Source: Limnoperna fortunei
Lineage: Eukaryota; Mollusca; Bivalvia; Mytilida; Modiolidae
Assembly (NCBI GenBank): GCA_944474755.1
Contig: OX104124.1
Span: forward strand, 5,420,437-5,484,436
Reading direction: 5' to 3'
DNA: 64,000 nt
The notes under the pieces were generated by a model. It did not search any database, was not told where the DNA came from, and saw nothing but the letters and a program-made list of their open reading frames with translations. Shown here in pieces: positions 23,873-34,861 of this stretch (the first letter of the stretch is position 1; each line of letters starts with the position of its first letter). Position numbers and translations under genes: made by a program.

Positions 23873-23985
23873 TGTTTTGATTTTTTGTTTTTTTTTTTTT
23901 TTGTTTTTTTTTTTTTTTGTTTTTTTTTTTTTTTTTTGTTTTTTTTTTGTTTTTTTTTGTTTTGTTTTTTTTGTTTTGTTATTGC
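23873..23985 (+). repeat. T-rich low-complexity tract
   Basis: Runs of T broken by single G residues over about 110 bp. A shorter version lies at 35969-36020 in the paralogous block D. It is a replication-slippage product and a likely assembly weak point. Confidence 0.85.
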
Positions 23986-24159
23986 TTATTTAAGTATTCA
24001 AAGAGGAATTTTCTACACATAACTGCTGTACAAATTGATATCCAATTAATATCGTATTGAACATACGTTTTAATGTTCATTATGTCTATCATGCTTCCAA
24101 TTACAATTGCCAATTCATTTTTAGTTGTCAACCATTATCGTTTTATTTTTCGACAAACG

Positions 24160-24690
24160 TTACTACAAACTATACTCGGCGACAAACGCGATGACATAAA
24201 CTTTCCTATTGTCAACTTCCCGTTCTGCGATAGCAACAGTCCAGCAGCTCCAGTGTATGGGGTGTACATTTCACAACTTATTCTGCAATAGGTATTCATA
24301 GACCGTGCACTGTTTTTAACTTAAAAACTATTCAAACAAATATTTGCACCTAGGTTGATGTTATCCCGTCAAACGAAAATTCCAGGGTCGTCACAATAAC
24401 GCGATGGGAAATCAATCTCTCAAATACGATCGGACATCTTCGTAGAGTCATAGGTAGTCCTTCCCATTCATGTGTTAGACTGTCTTAGACATGACAATTA
24501 GTATCTCAACGGGTGTTAAAATAGAGGCAGGCACAGCTTACTCGTACGGAGCACATGAGTTCAACCATAATCTCAATCGGGTTCGGGTTACTCACTTTAT
24601 GTCGGTTTTTGTATATTTTTTCTATATCTATCCTTTTACTTTCGGCACATGTTGTGCGTCCGATTTCCTTGCTATTTTTTTCTATTGTAC
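24160..24690 (+). pseudogene. Retroelement RT C-terminal fragment and tail
   Basis: Reads 'GDKRDDINFPIVNFPF' and 'SNSPAAPVYGVYISQL', then frameshifts, then the 'IEAGTAYSYGAHEF' tail ending at 'TTTCCTTGCTATTTTT'. It is the plus-strand half of block A and faces the minus-strand N-terminal half at 25500-26160. The copy at 36130-36545 is more decayed. Confidence 0.7.
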
Positions 24691-25499
24691 AAGTTGCAAT
24701 ACAGGAGTGCGTTCATTTAACTTAACATAAATTTTTGAAATTGAAAATTATTCATTAATGAGTGGATTTAAAAGGAATAAGAGCTGTATTGATGAAAGTC
24801 ATTGGTGTATGAAGTCGCAAACTCACTCATCAACTTAACACGAATCAATTCGGACTTCACTTAGTTTGTGAATGAGTTTTTCTCGTTCATAAACCGACGA
24901 ATTCCACTTCAACAGCTTTTATTCTTATATAACATTAGAGATATAGATGTGAAGAGGACATTTAAGTTACGATGCAAACTAACATCTTTCTCCTAAGTTA
25001 GTGTTTCTTATCGACATTTCTGATTTACATCTTTATTTTCTGTTTGCGACATACTGTTCATAAAAGTGGCCTTATGGAAATTCTCATCAAAGTGTATGCT
25101 AAATATTGAAACGCATCTGTGTTTAAAATAGGAAGCACATGTCAGTATTTTGCATATAGATGGCTGTACTCGTTGGATCATTTTAATTGTCCTCTAAACA
25201 TAGCAAATATGTTGTCAATCAAAAAATCTAACATTTGGCGGATTTGGTATTAAGTATATTCATTATTAGTTTTAATGTCATTGATGACAAAGTAAGTTCT
25301 GTCAGGGCTAATTACCAGCTATAAATATCATCTGATTCCTTTTTGTTAAATCGGCGTTTATTAGGATCTTTAAGCCTGGAATTAAACTGCATAAGAGGAA
25401 TGACCGTGTAAAGTGTCAAAAAGCAAAGGTTTTTTTGCTGTTACATTTGGGAAGAGATCTATTTTTAATATTTTACTTTCCACATTTCATTGATGTAAC

Positions 25500-26160
25500 T
25501 CCTGAGAGAAGCAAGTTTCATTGTATTTTTAAAGTACCATTCTTATTGTTGTTAAAATAGTGGTCAGGATTTTTGCTAGAGGTTTGGTGGTACACTTCCT
25601 GATATGAAACGTTGTTTGCATTGATTTGTGTGAAGTGTTGGTATCTGATACAAGAAGGTGAGATCAAATGTGATATCGTTACCGAGGGATGCAGCACCAT
25701 TTGTAATTTCCAAGAATCTTCTCGGACAGCGTAGCGTTTCTTGTAGATAAATATAATTTTGTAAAGGTCCTTATCTGCTGGCACAACAACATATTGGCCA
25801 TGCATGTGGGACATTGTTTTAGCAGCATCCAAATTTCTGCAGACTGATAAATTGTTATTACCCATTGACCTTCTTAAACGATTAATTCTTGTTCGCATCA
25901 TGGGTTTCAACAACTCGGACAAGGTCGTCTTGCATCGCACATTGTATGGCATAGTCCTATAGTGGATCCATAGGCCCACGATATGATCAGATCTCTATTT
26001 ATCACGTTACCTAAAGAGCTATAAATGAATGGGGGATAGTGGCAAGAGCAGTCAGGAAGATTGGCTTTGAAGTCATTGATCAAAATATTCTGGAATACAC
26101 GTTAGTAGTTGAAGATTCTGGTGCTTTGGGGTAGTATAGGTATAAGACATAATACTAACG
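25500..26160 (-). pseudogene. Retroelement RT N-terminal fragment
   Basis: Minus-strand frame of 153 codons (25518-25979) with 'INRLRRSMGNN', 'VCRNLDAAKTMSHMHG' and 'YVVVPADKDLYKIIFIYKKR'; the VVVPADK phrase is a hallmark of the N-terminal part of this RT family. Upstream, to about 26160, further fragments occur in other frames. There is no catalytic motif, so the fragment is dead. Its orientation is opposite to the C-terminal fragment in the same block. Confidence 0.65.
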
Positions 26161-26702
26161 GAATTGTCTTTAAGGTATTGTGGTAGTTTGGATGTAACAG
26201 ACATGTGATGTAAGATTTCCAAGATTTATATCATCCATTACTTTGTAAGTGAGCATTAAAGAAAGAAAAGTCCTTGTTTCTTGTTCATCTTTGTATGTGT
26301 AACCGGTTTGAACAATCTCAAATAATTGCAACTAACCTATAGAGAGTAGACGAAGTGTCTGTGACAGATGTCTGAAGACATTCCATATACTAGTGATAAG
26401 TGTTTTGAGTTTAAAAAAATAAGTTTGTGCAAATATCTGATATAATATAATTATTAACGTTCTTAGAGTTTAAGCATGTTTTGTTTTCTTCAAATGACGT
26501 GAAAGAACAATAGTTATTGAAATATTCATTTTGGGCTCTAAGTATAATAAAAACATGTTTACATTTGGGAAACTAAATATATTCTAAAAATCATTCACAC
26601 GGTTCAGACATACAGAATATAGGTGTCAAAAGTAATTAATGTCAAGAGCGATAGATGATGAAGAAAACAGATATTCACATGAGGTCACACTCATACATTA
26701 CA

Positions 26703-26721
26703 TCCCTTCCTTTCTTTAAAG
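26703..26721 (-). other. Polypurine tract of the gypsy element
   Basis: On the minus strand AAAGAAAGGAAGGGA directly precedes TGTAATG, the expected TG start of a 3' LTR at 26702. It would prime plus-strand DNA synthesis in an intact element. Confidence 0.6.
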
Positions 26722-26885
26722 TAATTAACTTTAACTAACAGGTTTATTAGATATTATTTTTAAGCTCTACTAGATATTAACTGTTCATTAGAAAAATCAT
26801 CTCAAGAATTAATGTCCATCAAATTTTAAAAATTTTATTATCACATTCACTCGATCCATTAAATCTTAGTCCTAACAACGAGTTC

Positions 26886-27317
26886 TTATTCCTCATTCCT
26901 AAACAGACGTGGCTTGACATGTGTTGTGTTCCTGTAGAACATTTGTCCATCTCTCGTTAACCTAACTTGTGTCCCTCTTTGGTAACGCTCAACAAATCCC
27001 TCGTCCCATTTTGGACTAGTCTTATGCTGGTCTCGATTCATTATTAAAACTTTTTGACCTGTACGATTTTTGACAAATGTTCCTGTCAGTTTATCAGCGT
27101 TTTTCTTTATTTCTAACTTTTGTTTCATGTCCCGGTCGCGCAGTTTCTTGTACTTTAACCTTGGCCCATAATGCGGCAATTTGTTTCGCATTTTTCGTCC
27201 GTACAAACATTCTCTGGGTGCGATGCCATTAGTACAGTGTGTAGTTGTACGATAAGCCAACAACAAGTTGTAAAGTTCATTTCTCCAATTTGTGTGCGTG
27301 ATCTTTGATGTTTTCAT
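26886..27317 (-). pseudogene. Gypsy integrase C-terminal region
   Basis: Open frame of 143 codons. It begins 'NWRNELYNLLLAYRTTTH', the region after the catalytic core, then 'GIAPRECLYGRKMR', a lysine-rich middle, and 'WDEGFVERYQRGTQVRL.RDGQMFYRN' matching the C-terminal barrel typical of gypsy integrases. It is separated from the core by a frameshift near 27330. Confidence 0.75.
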
Positions 27318-27349
27318 GAATTTAGAAAAAAGGTCTTATTGAAATTTTC

Positions 27350-28026
27350 GGTCAGTCCATTTGCCTATGGCCAGTACGGTGTTGCTCGTTTATGTCTTAT
27401 TCCGTTATCTGTAAGAATAGTTTGAATTCTTCCGATACAAATTGTGGTCCGTTGTCCATAGTAACTTCAACGGGGAGTCCATGTGTGGCGAATATTTTCA
27501 TTCACTTTTGTATGATAACGGAGGATGTTGTTGATTTTATGATTTCAACCTCTGGGTATCTAGAGTAATAGTCAATCACCACGAATAAGTATTCACCTTG
27601 TGGGTACGGACTTAATAAGTCAATGCCTAATCTTTCCCATTTTTGTTGTGGTAGTTGAGATGGTTGTAAAGGTGGTGGTCGTGACGGATTCTGGGCCATT
27701 TGACAAGCATGACAAGTCGCAATAAGACTTTCTACGTCTAGGTCAATTCCTGCGCACCATACTTTTTCTCTTAACAGTTGTTTAGTTTTTACTATTCCTA
27801 AGTGCGATTCGTGTGCGATTGACAGTACGCGTGCCTGTAATGATTTCGGAATAATTAATTTTGTTCCTCTCAGTAGCATGTCGTCTTTTTCTAATAATTC
27901 ATTCCTCACTTTTCTATAGAGTTTCAAGTCTTCATTATAAGGCCATTTATCACTTTCTAATGCTGTGATAATCCCTGTAATTGCTTTATCTTTAGCAGAC
28001 TCGGCCTTGATTTCGGACAAGGTCAT
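27350..28026 (-). pseudogene. Gypsy integrase: zinc-binding and catalytic core
   Basis: The H-H-C-C zinc-binding module is complete ('HESHLGIVKTKQLL…CHACQ'). The core follows with 'WERLGIDLLSPYPQGEYL', giving the first catalytic Asp, and 'VIDYYSRYPEVEII'. The second Asp ('MDNGPQFV') and the Glu ('NGLTENFN') are still readable but in other frames between 27350 and 27500, so at least two frameshifts disable the enzyme. Confidence 0.8.
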
Positions 28027-28159
28027 TGCTTTTGGTACATTATGTTCTGTTAAATAGTTGATGAAATGTTCTACTTTTTCACTAGCATCTTTACCAGTTT
28101 CTATTGAACTCAGCGGCGAACGTGATAATACATCAGCACTTTAAATTTTAAGATAACAA

Positions 28160-28495
28160 TTAGAGTTGCCAACGTTGTATTCTAGCTTGTGGGTCATGCT
28201 TTGCCATAAATATAGTTTCCAACGGTTTGTGATCAGTAATGACAGTGAAATCAGTCCCATACAAATAGACATGAAATCGTATTATACTCCAGTAAATTGC
28301 CAATGATTCACGTTCAATTTGTGAATATCTACGTTCGGTTGCGTTCAGAGTTCTACTTGCATACGCAACGGGTTGAAATTCTCCATCTGGTTGCTTTTGT
28401 TCAAATATCGACCCTAGACCGAATAGACTAGCATCAACTATGAGACGTGTTTCTGATTCTGTGTTATCGTATGCCATTACTTGTGCTCTAGTCAA
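28160..28495 (-). pseudogene. Gypsy RNase H domain
   Basis: Open frame of 111 codons with 'LIVDASLFGLGSIFEQKQ', 'YASRTLNATERRYSQIERES' and 'YGTDFTVITDHKPLE'; these contain the conserved Asp, Glu and second Asp of retroelement RNase H. The frame is separated from the RT and from the integrase by stops. Confidence 0.8.
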
Positions 28496-28503
28496 TATAC
28501 GTT

Positions 28504-29128
28504 TTAAAGAGTCGAACGAAATTTGATGTGGTTGTTCCCAAAAAAATTCCTGGTTGTTTCTAGTAAGATTTCTAAGAGGTTCTGATATCGTTGTGAAGTT
28601 AGGAATAAATTTTGAACCGTACGAGACGAGCCTAAGAAAGATTTAATTTCTTGTGCGTTTTTCTGTTCTCCAGTCTTTAGAACGGCTTTGATCTTTGAAT
28701 CTTGTGGTTCAAGCCCATCTGCGGTAAGTGTATGATAATGTTGTCCTTTTAAATTTTCACTTTTCTTTGTTAAGCGTAAGGTTTCTCTCTCGCAAACGTG
28801 TAAGTAATGCATGAAGAGCTTTGTCGTGAGTTTTCTGATTATTCCCAAATACGATTATATCATCTGAGATGTTTCGATAGAGTGGGATATGATGAACAAC
28901 CTGCTGAATTATTCTTTGGTTAATCTCTGGGGCGCATGAGATACCAAAGATGAGCCTCTTGTATCTATAAATACCATTATTAGTAACAAAAGTTGTAATT
29001 TCACGCCATTCTGGGTCCAGTTCAATCTGATGAAAACCTTGTTTCAAATCGACTTTGCTTAATACTTTAGCGCCATTCATTTCTTCTAAAGTTTCTTCTA
29101 TATTTGGCACTGGGAATGCAATTTTAGT
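28504..29128 (-). pseudogene. Gypsy reverse transcriptase and connection region
   Basis: The segment 29110-28757 reads 'KVLSKVDLKQGFHQIELD', 'FGISCAPEINQR' and 'NISDDIIVFG', where the DD pair is the catalytic motif. A frame change near 28790 leads into the connection region 'ADGLEPQDSKI' and 'EIKSFLGSSRTVQ'. The N-terminal fingers part of the RT is missing because the element is truncated near 29160. Confidence 0.8.
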
Positions 29129-29194
29129 TTTTACTACAAAATTTTACCTTACCCTTTTTGGGGTGTAACATTGATCCGATTCTTCTTACCTTAC

Positions 29195-29474
29195 CAATGT
29201 CTCCCATTGAATAACACGCTGTTGATAGAGCTAAACCTTATCAATAGTTTGTTGGTAGTGCTTTTTAGGTTTCGACCGAAAGGATCGCTATTACAGCAGA
29301 CATTCGCCAAGTATCTCTTGAACATAGGGACTACCTCCGATTCTTGTGGTACGAGGACAATAATATCAATAAAGATTTCACTGATCACAGGATTACTATA
29401 CGTGCATTCGGAAACGTTATTTATCGGTTCGTTGCATTCTTTGGACACTGAATCCATTGCATTTGTATAATACA
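29195..29474 (-). CDS. Candidate CUB-like exon
   Basis: Minus strand: acceptor ACACAG, 280 nt with no stop in one frame, and donor GGTAAGG. The frame reads a cysteine-containing start ('KECNEPINNVSECTY'), a hydrophobic strand 'EIFIDIIVLVPQE', 'NVCCNSDPFG' and 'STTNKLLIRFSSINSV.FNGRHW'. The last part resembles the C-terminal half of CUB domains (ssnkLlIrFsSd....GfhW). It enters in phase 1 and exits in phase 2, so it does not join directly to the 31053-31154 exon. A decayed relative lies near 38690-38790. It could belong to the LRR gene or be a separate gene; the fold call is by eye. Confidence 0.4.
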
Positions 29475-29553
29475 CTGTGTCATAAAATCGATATCAAATA
29501 AAATATAGGTTATTTTGCTTTATGATTAGGCTCGCAATATTTGATTTTAATTA

Positions 29554-30710
29554 CTGTGGTTTCATTTATTTTCGTGGGTATCAATTTTCGTGGTTGGAGG
29601 AAAAAAGACATTTCGTGGGATTCTTAAATTCGTGGTTCGCGGGATAAAAAAATCCAAAAATGAAAAATGAGGAAATTGCTTACAAATTTTCGGTATTCAT
29701 ACTGTGTTAGTCTGTACATTTTAAAATACATCATTTTCAAGATATAATCGCTCTTGAGAGGTGACAATTGTAATACTGATCACGGGATGTCATAGAAATT
29801 TACGGTAGTTTTATTGAAAAGCGGCGACATTAAAACGAAATGGGACGGTTTAAGAAAGACGATGCAAAACGAAGCCTGTTTTTTGTTGTGGCGTGGTGCG
29901 AAGCCCACATTGAACATAAATTTATGAAAGGGGTTGCGTTTTTTGCAGTTTTATGTCATTTGTAAACACAATTTTAAAAGACTGTGTTTGAGTAAAGTGC
30001 CTTAAATAAAATCACGCGATAGTGTACATCTAGCTACCTATCTTGAAAACGGCGTAATGACTGTTTTGTTTTCAAAGGAACATAAAGTAATAAAGAATAA
30101 ACATATTGTGTTTTGTAGCCGTAAACATAATTAACACAATTAATAAACATGTCACTTTATTCAAACCAATCTAAGTAAACAGTTCATTGTAAATTCGTCG
30201 TACATTCCCTGGGGCACAGATTAAGTTTGTTTGTTTGACAATAAAATTGGTGATATAATTAGTGGTTTTCAAAGATGGAAATCAGTATAAAAGGTGTAAA
30301 AAATAAATTGCTTTATTGATCTTTATTTCAATTAAGAAAGTCACTTTAATATTTGTGTATATATCAACACTTTACAACGAAAAGGAACAACAGGAAGTAC
30401 GTTCATTACTGACGGGATTACGCAATTAAAAATAACAGCGATGTTTATTTAATCAATTTTATTTATATTTAGTGTCATAAACACACAAAATTGTCATTAT
30501 CTATTGAAAACATATCAATATCACGATGCATCCTGAACATTAGTCGTCATTATCCATGTAAACAACCGTCCCATAGCAGTTTCTCATGTCGGCTTACCCT
30601 CATTATAGATTTCTTGAGATCATTATTCGTTGAATTCTTAATTTCGTGGTTTGTTCCCACCCATGAAAACGACGAAAATTGGTACCCCACAAATAAAAAT
30701 GAAACCACAG
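29554..30710. mobile_element. 1157-bp non-autonomous DNA element, TA target site
   Basis: The ends are inverted: CTGTGGTTTCATTTATTTTCGT at the left and the complement of CTGTGGTTTCATTTTTATTTGT at the right, continuing imperfectly for tens of bases. TA lies on each side (29552-29553, 30711-30712). The paralogous site near 38868-38875 reads TTTTAATTAACGTCC with a single TA, an exact empty site. The inside has repeated TTCGTGG phrases and no transposase frame. TA duplication points to the Tc1/mariner side, but I cannot assign it. Confidence 0.88.
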
Positions 30711-30712
30711 TA

Positions 30713-31560
30713 ACGTCCTTCAAGTTTTATGCTAACATTTGTTGGATTACTCAATTTTCATTTCGTTGGATTTTGCAGTATAATTACTTATGCTCAGAAG
30801 TCAGAATGATTGTGAGGTTTTATTTTTTCAAGTTTACAAAAAGTTGATATTTCTGTTTTCAACTGCGACGTCATAAAAATTTCCATTTGAAAATAAAAAA
30901 AAAATGTTGCGTTTATACTAAAAATTTTACTAACGGAAATCTAGATAAATTGAAGTATTTACCAGATTATATGCAAATGCAAAATTATAGATGTTATAAT
31001 TCAACATCTTAAACAATATACATATAATGTCACCCAACTTTAAAACACTTACTGATTACCTCTGAATAATATCATTTGACTTTTATCAATGGCATCTCTT
31101 GATAGCCAGCGTCGAAAATTTGTTTGCAGAGTGTGACAACATTGAAACCTGAACCTGTAATGGGGAGACAAAACCTTTGTCACCCTCGAAATAACGTGAT
31201 TGACAACTTTAACCTTGACTATGCTATTTTTAAGCGCACGTGATCGACAACCTGAAACAATTTAATGGACGAAATATTTTATTAAAGATAAGGTTATGAT
31301 AAATAACACCAATAAAGAAACGTATTTGGTCTATGTTGATTTGCTCGAATTAATATGCCTTTTTGATCAGTATATTTCCAGTATGTTCACCTTGCATGGG
31401 TCGTATTCCCTCGGGCTCCGGAAACGCAAATCAACAGTAATGGATGTCCAACTCTTCAAACTTTTGAAGATTACAGTCAAATATCAGAAATTGTACTGTC
31501 ATCAAACTCATTTTTTTGTTGTTAGCTTAACAAATACTGTTTTAATTTTATTAATATAAG
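30713..31560. repeat. Block X, copy 1
   Basis: Close homologue of 38870-39720; with the element at 29554-30710 removed, homology continues leftward to about 29450. It carries the candidate C-cap exon. The plus-strand frame at 31296-31559 is not kept in the copy and is rejected. Confidence 0.75.
31053..31154 (-). CDS. Candidate LRR C-terminal cap (LRRCT) exon
   Basis: Minus strand: acceptor CATTACAG, 102-nt exon, donor CA/GTAAGTG. It starts and ends in phase 2, exactly what the 72-nt LRR exons require. In that frame it is open and reads 'FRFQCCHTLQTNFRRWLSR', then 'AIDKSQMILFRGNQ'. A Cys pair followed by a W-L motif is reminiscent of LRRCT caps (CxC….WL), although the spacing is not perfect. 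A second frame is also open in both copies, so the reading is not proven. The copy at 39216-39317 has a TGA in the phase-2 frame. Confidence 0.42.
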
Positions 31561-31699
31561 GTTATCAATATATTAGCGTTTGCGTAAATTATTTGGTGGA
31601 AAAAAAGCCACTTAAAAAAATGGGTAAAATCTTTCTTTTTTTCCTTGTTACTTCATACCAATGTCATTTGACAAAAACAAATACAGGATGTTTGTACGA

Positions 31700-33965
31700 A
31701 AGTAAAACGTTATTTTTGTCAGCGTAATGGCCAGTGAATAGAAAAAAAACAGAGTTATAAAGCTTGTTTGCTCGTTTATTCTTTTTCTAAGTAAAGATTG
31801 TTTGGGGGTCTTAAGAGTTTTTTTTGTCTTTTTCAAGTATGTTTTGGGTTTAAGAAATTGTGCCTTTCACTACTCCAATAATATTTAAACTATGTTAAAC
31901 AAATTTTGCCAAAACTTTCGCTAGAACAGATTTGCATCAATTCATATACCACATACCGAACAACCCTTGAAATTCGTATATATATACATTTAAACTTTTC
32001 TCAAAAATTAAAACATTTAATTCAACTTAGATATTAAATTTTCACTGTTTTTAAATTTTTGACATACAAATTTACTCCACAGAAATACAGTTGCAATTTA
32101 AAACCATAATTATGCATAGACAATTGCAACTGAGACATCGGTAATGCACTGTAAAATCACTTTATATATATATATATATAATAACTTATTGTGACTGCTA
32201 GATACATACTTAAACCACCTCAGCGACTATTAGGACTGAAAGATGCATGCATCACCTATAAAACACACATTTTGTCACTGCTGAGTAATCAGGGATGCAA
32301 TATAAAATCATGTTGCATATAATACAATATAATGAAGGGGACCAGGAAATGTTCACCATTTTCTCCGGCTTTTACCCTTCGCAGAAATACAGAAGTACGC
32401 AATGATTAATCTTTCAAATCGGTAAAAATATCTAAAGTGGTGTTATCAATAATTCATGCAAATCAAATAATTATTTTTCATGACGAAATTAACTATTTTA
32501 TATAATTGATTGTTTGTTTGTTTGTTTGAATGTTGTTTGAAGCAGCAGTTACATCATGGCGTCTAGTTTTTATTTTGGAGGAACGCGGAGAAAGGAACGA
32601 CCTATGGTGGGACAATTTTCAATTCTCTTTAATAAAGATTGGAGTGAAAAACAACCTGCCCACATTAAGACCCGAACCTCAAACTCAGTGTTGACAGGCC
32701 ACGTGATTAATAGTAGACGAACTATCTTAACCACTCAGCCACATTAAAAAAAATAACAATTCCTAATAGTATTAACGATCTAACACGTTCCACGATCTAA
32801 CACGCTCCATATTAGCAGATTTTAAAGTCAGTAGAAGCCAGCATAACAGATAAAAATTTACAGTTAAATAAGTATATTTTCTATATTTGCAGAATACATG
32901 TTCTTTGACAGTAGACTTTATATCATTTAATAAGTGATAGTATTTGACCAGACTGCGGGTTCAAGCCGCATAAAAGTAAAAACTCAAGACGAATATGTGA
33001 CTGCATAGGTCTCAGCAGCTACCTCTTGAGTGTAAAAATGAAATTTTGAAACGTATTATTGATTTAACAACATATCAGATTACTGATGACCAAGCGTTTA
33101 TTAACAAATGCCTATATCATTTGATAATTCAATGGTATTCGTGTCAGTTCTAAAATGTGGCGGGGATACCTCTGAATGCTACAAATCTAATGGCTCCACC
33201 ATCGACTCTTATTGCACATGCCACGGTTGTTTACAGGAATATTTTGCTGTCTTCTTACATTTGTAATGTGTATTTTAGATTTTGGTTGTTAATAAATAGT
33301 GAAAAAGACATAAACTGTAAGAAACAACAAATTATCTGATGATGATAAAAATCACGATTGGTGTTCCGGAAGTCAAAACCAATACTTTTCACAAAATATG
33401 AAATAATATGAAAGTTCCACTAATAGTGTTCGCTTAATCCGACTCAAACATTGTCTTGTTCTGGGACAACAATAAGAAAATATAGACACTACATGAATAT
33501 ATGACAAAGTCTTTAATCTCTGCTAATAGGTACAGTTTACACCTCAAACTCTTTTGAAGAAATGCGAAATTGTTTAAACTGCATAGTTTAAGTAGACATT
33601 AATGGCAGGTATACAACTGAAACACTCGGTGGTATGGGTCGAAATGTTTTCTTCATTTTACAAAGATAAATTATTCTCCGTTCGTTTTTTAATCTATATA
33701 TAAACATATTATACTTTACACCTCTATTTCTTTTGAATAAATGGGTTATTGATTAAACTGCATTGCTTCACTAGACATTAATAGATAAACAACAATCAGG
33801 CGGGAATTCTCTTTCCCGTTTTGATTTTCACTTAGTAATGGTTCAAAATGAGGTAGGTTTTCTACATATTAGAAAGAATTTTTCCCCCTCTATAGGGTTG
33901 TCAGCCTCTTTTGCGGAATGAAATTTCCTTGTCTTACCTGCTTTTTTTCTTGTGTTTGATTATAT
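31700..33965. repeat. Block B, copy 2
   Basis: Matches 2090-3835 and, in its first 600 bp, 42335-42905. It has an added SINE at 32509-32744. At about 33965 homology to block C (start of copy 1 near 3915) stops and block D begins soon after, so the whole of block C is absent here. No gene found. Confidence 0.65.
32509..32744 (-). mobile_element. tRNA-derived SINE (minus strand), diverged
   Basis: Same family as 7356-7622: TTTG tail at 32509-32527, core at about 32560-32600, and on the minus strand an intact A box TGGCTGAGTGG (32731-32741). The B box has drifted to GGTTCGGGTCT. It is older than the copy at 7356, judging by divergence of the core. Confidence 0.8.
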
Positions 33966-34512
33966 AGGGTAATTGCATGAATATTGGGAAATATTGTCCC
34001 AAGCAAGTGTTATATTGCACGAGCTTGCGAGCGCAATAGCGACACTAAACTCTTGATAAATAGATTTTAAGATTCCCCGGTATATGAAAAACGCATTGAA
34101 TTCACACGGAAAACAGCTTTAAAATTAAAATTGTTTTTACTTTCCTCAATATTTAGCTTTTAATTTCTAACATACTTGTAAGGCTTTGTGGCACAATGTC
34201 AGTGCAATATTTTTGTAAAATAAATTATTTTTTTAACAATACTTGCAATCGTAAATATTTAGAACAGTTGCTTAAATTGCTTGGTTCAGATTGGAATACT
34301 TGTCGAAAAAAACTAATAAATTACTAAGTGAAGACATTTTGAATATTATAGCCTCTCTGATATTATATAATTACGACCGAAGATGTAATTAAACCACGTG
34401 CTTTTTCTACATGAAATAAGTAGGGTCACATAATAGCTTCTTTAAAGGTGACCTAATATTTACAGAGAGCAAAACGTAGGGTCCAACTTCAACAATGGTG
34501 AGTGAACTGTTA

Positions 34513-34861
34513 TATGAAAGTAGCAAAGAAAAACCGACAGAATAACATTAGCCAAAAGCCAAGGGACAGTTACAAATCCGGATATAGACAAACACGACAC
34601 AAAAACCAAAAACATAAAACACAGATAAAGAGTAACACGAACCCAATAAAAACCATGGGTGCACTGAGGTGCTCCGGACAAGTAAGCAGTGTCTGCCTCT
34701 AATTAGACACCCGACGAGTAACTCACTGTCATGTCCAGGGAAAAGTCAAATCCAGGAATAGGAAACACTACCTTTGACTCAGCGAAAATGTCAGATCATA
34801 TTTGAGACACTGATTTCCCATAACGATCAATTAAGTCATGTTGACGACCATAGAAGTTCTG
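34513..34861 (-). mobile_element. 5'-truncated retroelement tail inserted into block D
   Basis: On the minus strand it begins at 'CAGAACTTCTATGGTCG' (RT C-terminal words 'FYGRQ') and ends in the family's 'TTTCTTTGCTACTTTC' terminus. The paralogous site at 22715-22735 runs GAACTGTTATATTACATC with no insert. TATAT is found on both sides, which fits a short target duplication. The 73-residue minus-strand frame over it is only the tail. Confidence 0.75.

Larger units (their letters stand above)
22315..24150. repeat. Block D, copy 1
   Basis: Collinear with 34095-36150, beginning at ACACGGAAAACAGC and running through 'CACCATATATTAGTG' to the T-rich tract at 23873-23985. It contains the candidate LRR N-cap exon. 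A minus-strand frame at 22923-23120 partly survives in the copy ('NKH.KNRINVKF') but its first half does not, so I leave it uncalled. Confidence 0.65.
24150..26520. repeat. Block A, copy 1
   Basis: Collinear with 36150-38545 and partly with 1-2010. It holds the C-terminal RT fragment (plus strand) and the N-terminal RT fragment (minus strand) around a central 800 bp (24690-25500) with no gene. In the cluster it separates one LRR block from the next, so it behaves as the intergenic spacer. Confidence 0.65.
26530..29160 (-). mobile_element. Gypsy-type LTR retroelement, 5'-truncated and frameshifted
   Basis: Minus-strand order is reverse transcriptase (29128-28757), connection region, RNase H (28495-28160), integrase (28026-27350) and integrase C-terminus (27317-26886), then a polypurine tract and the start of a 3' LTR at 26702. 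This domain order is that of the Ty3/gypsy group. No gag, protease or 5' LTR is visible; the left part ends near 29160, just beside the CUB-like exon. Frames are broken between domains. The LTR end cannot be fixed without a second LTR; I place it near 26530, where block A homology resumes. Confidence 0.8.
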
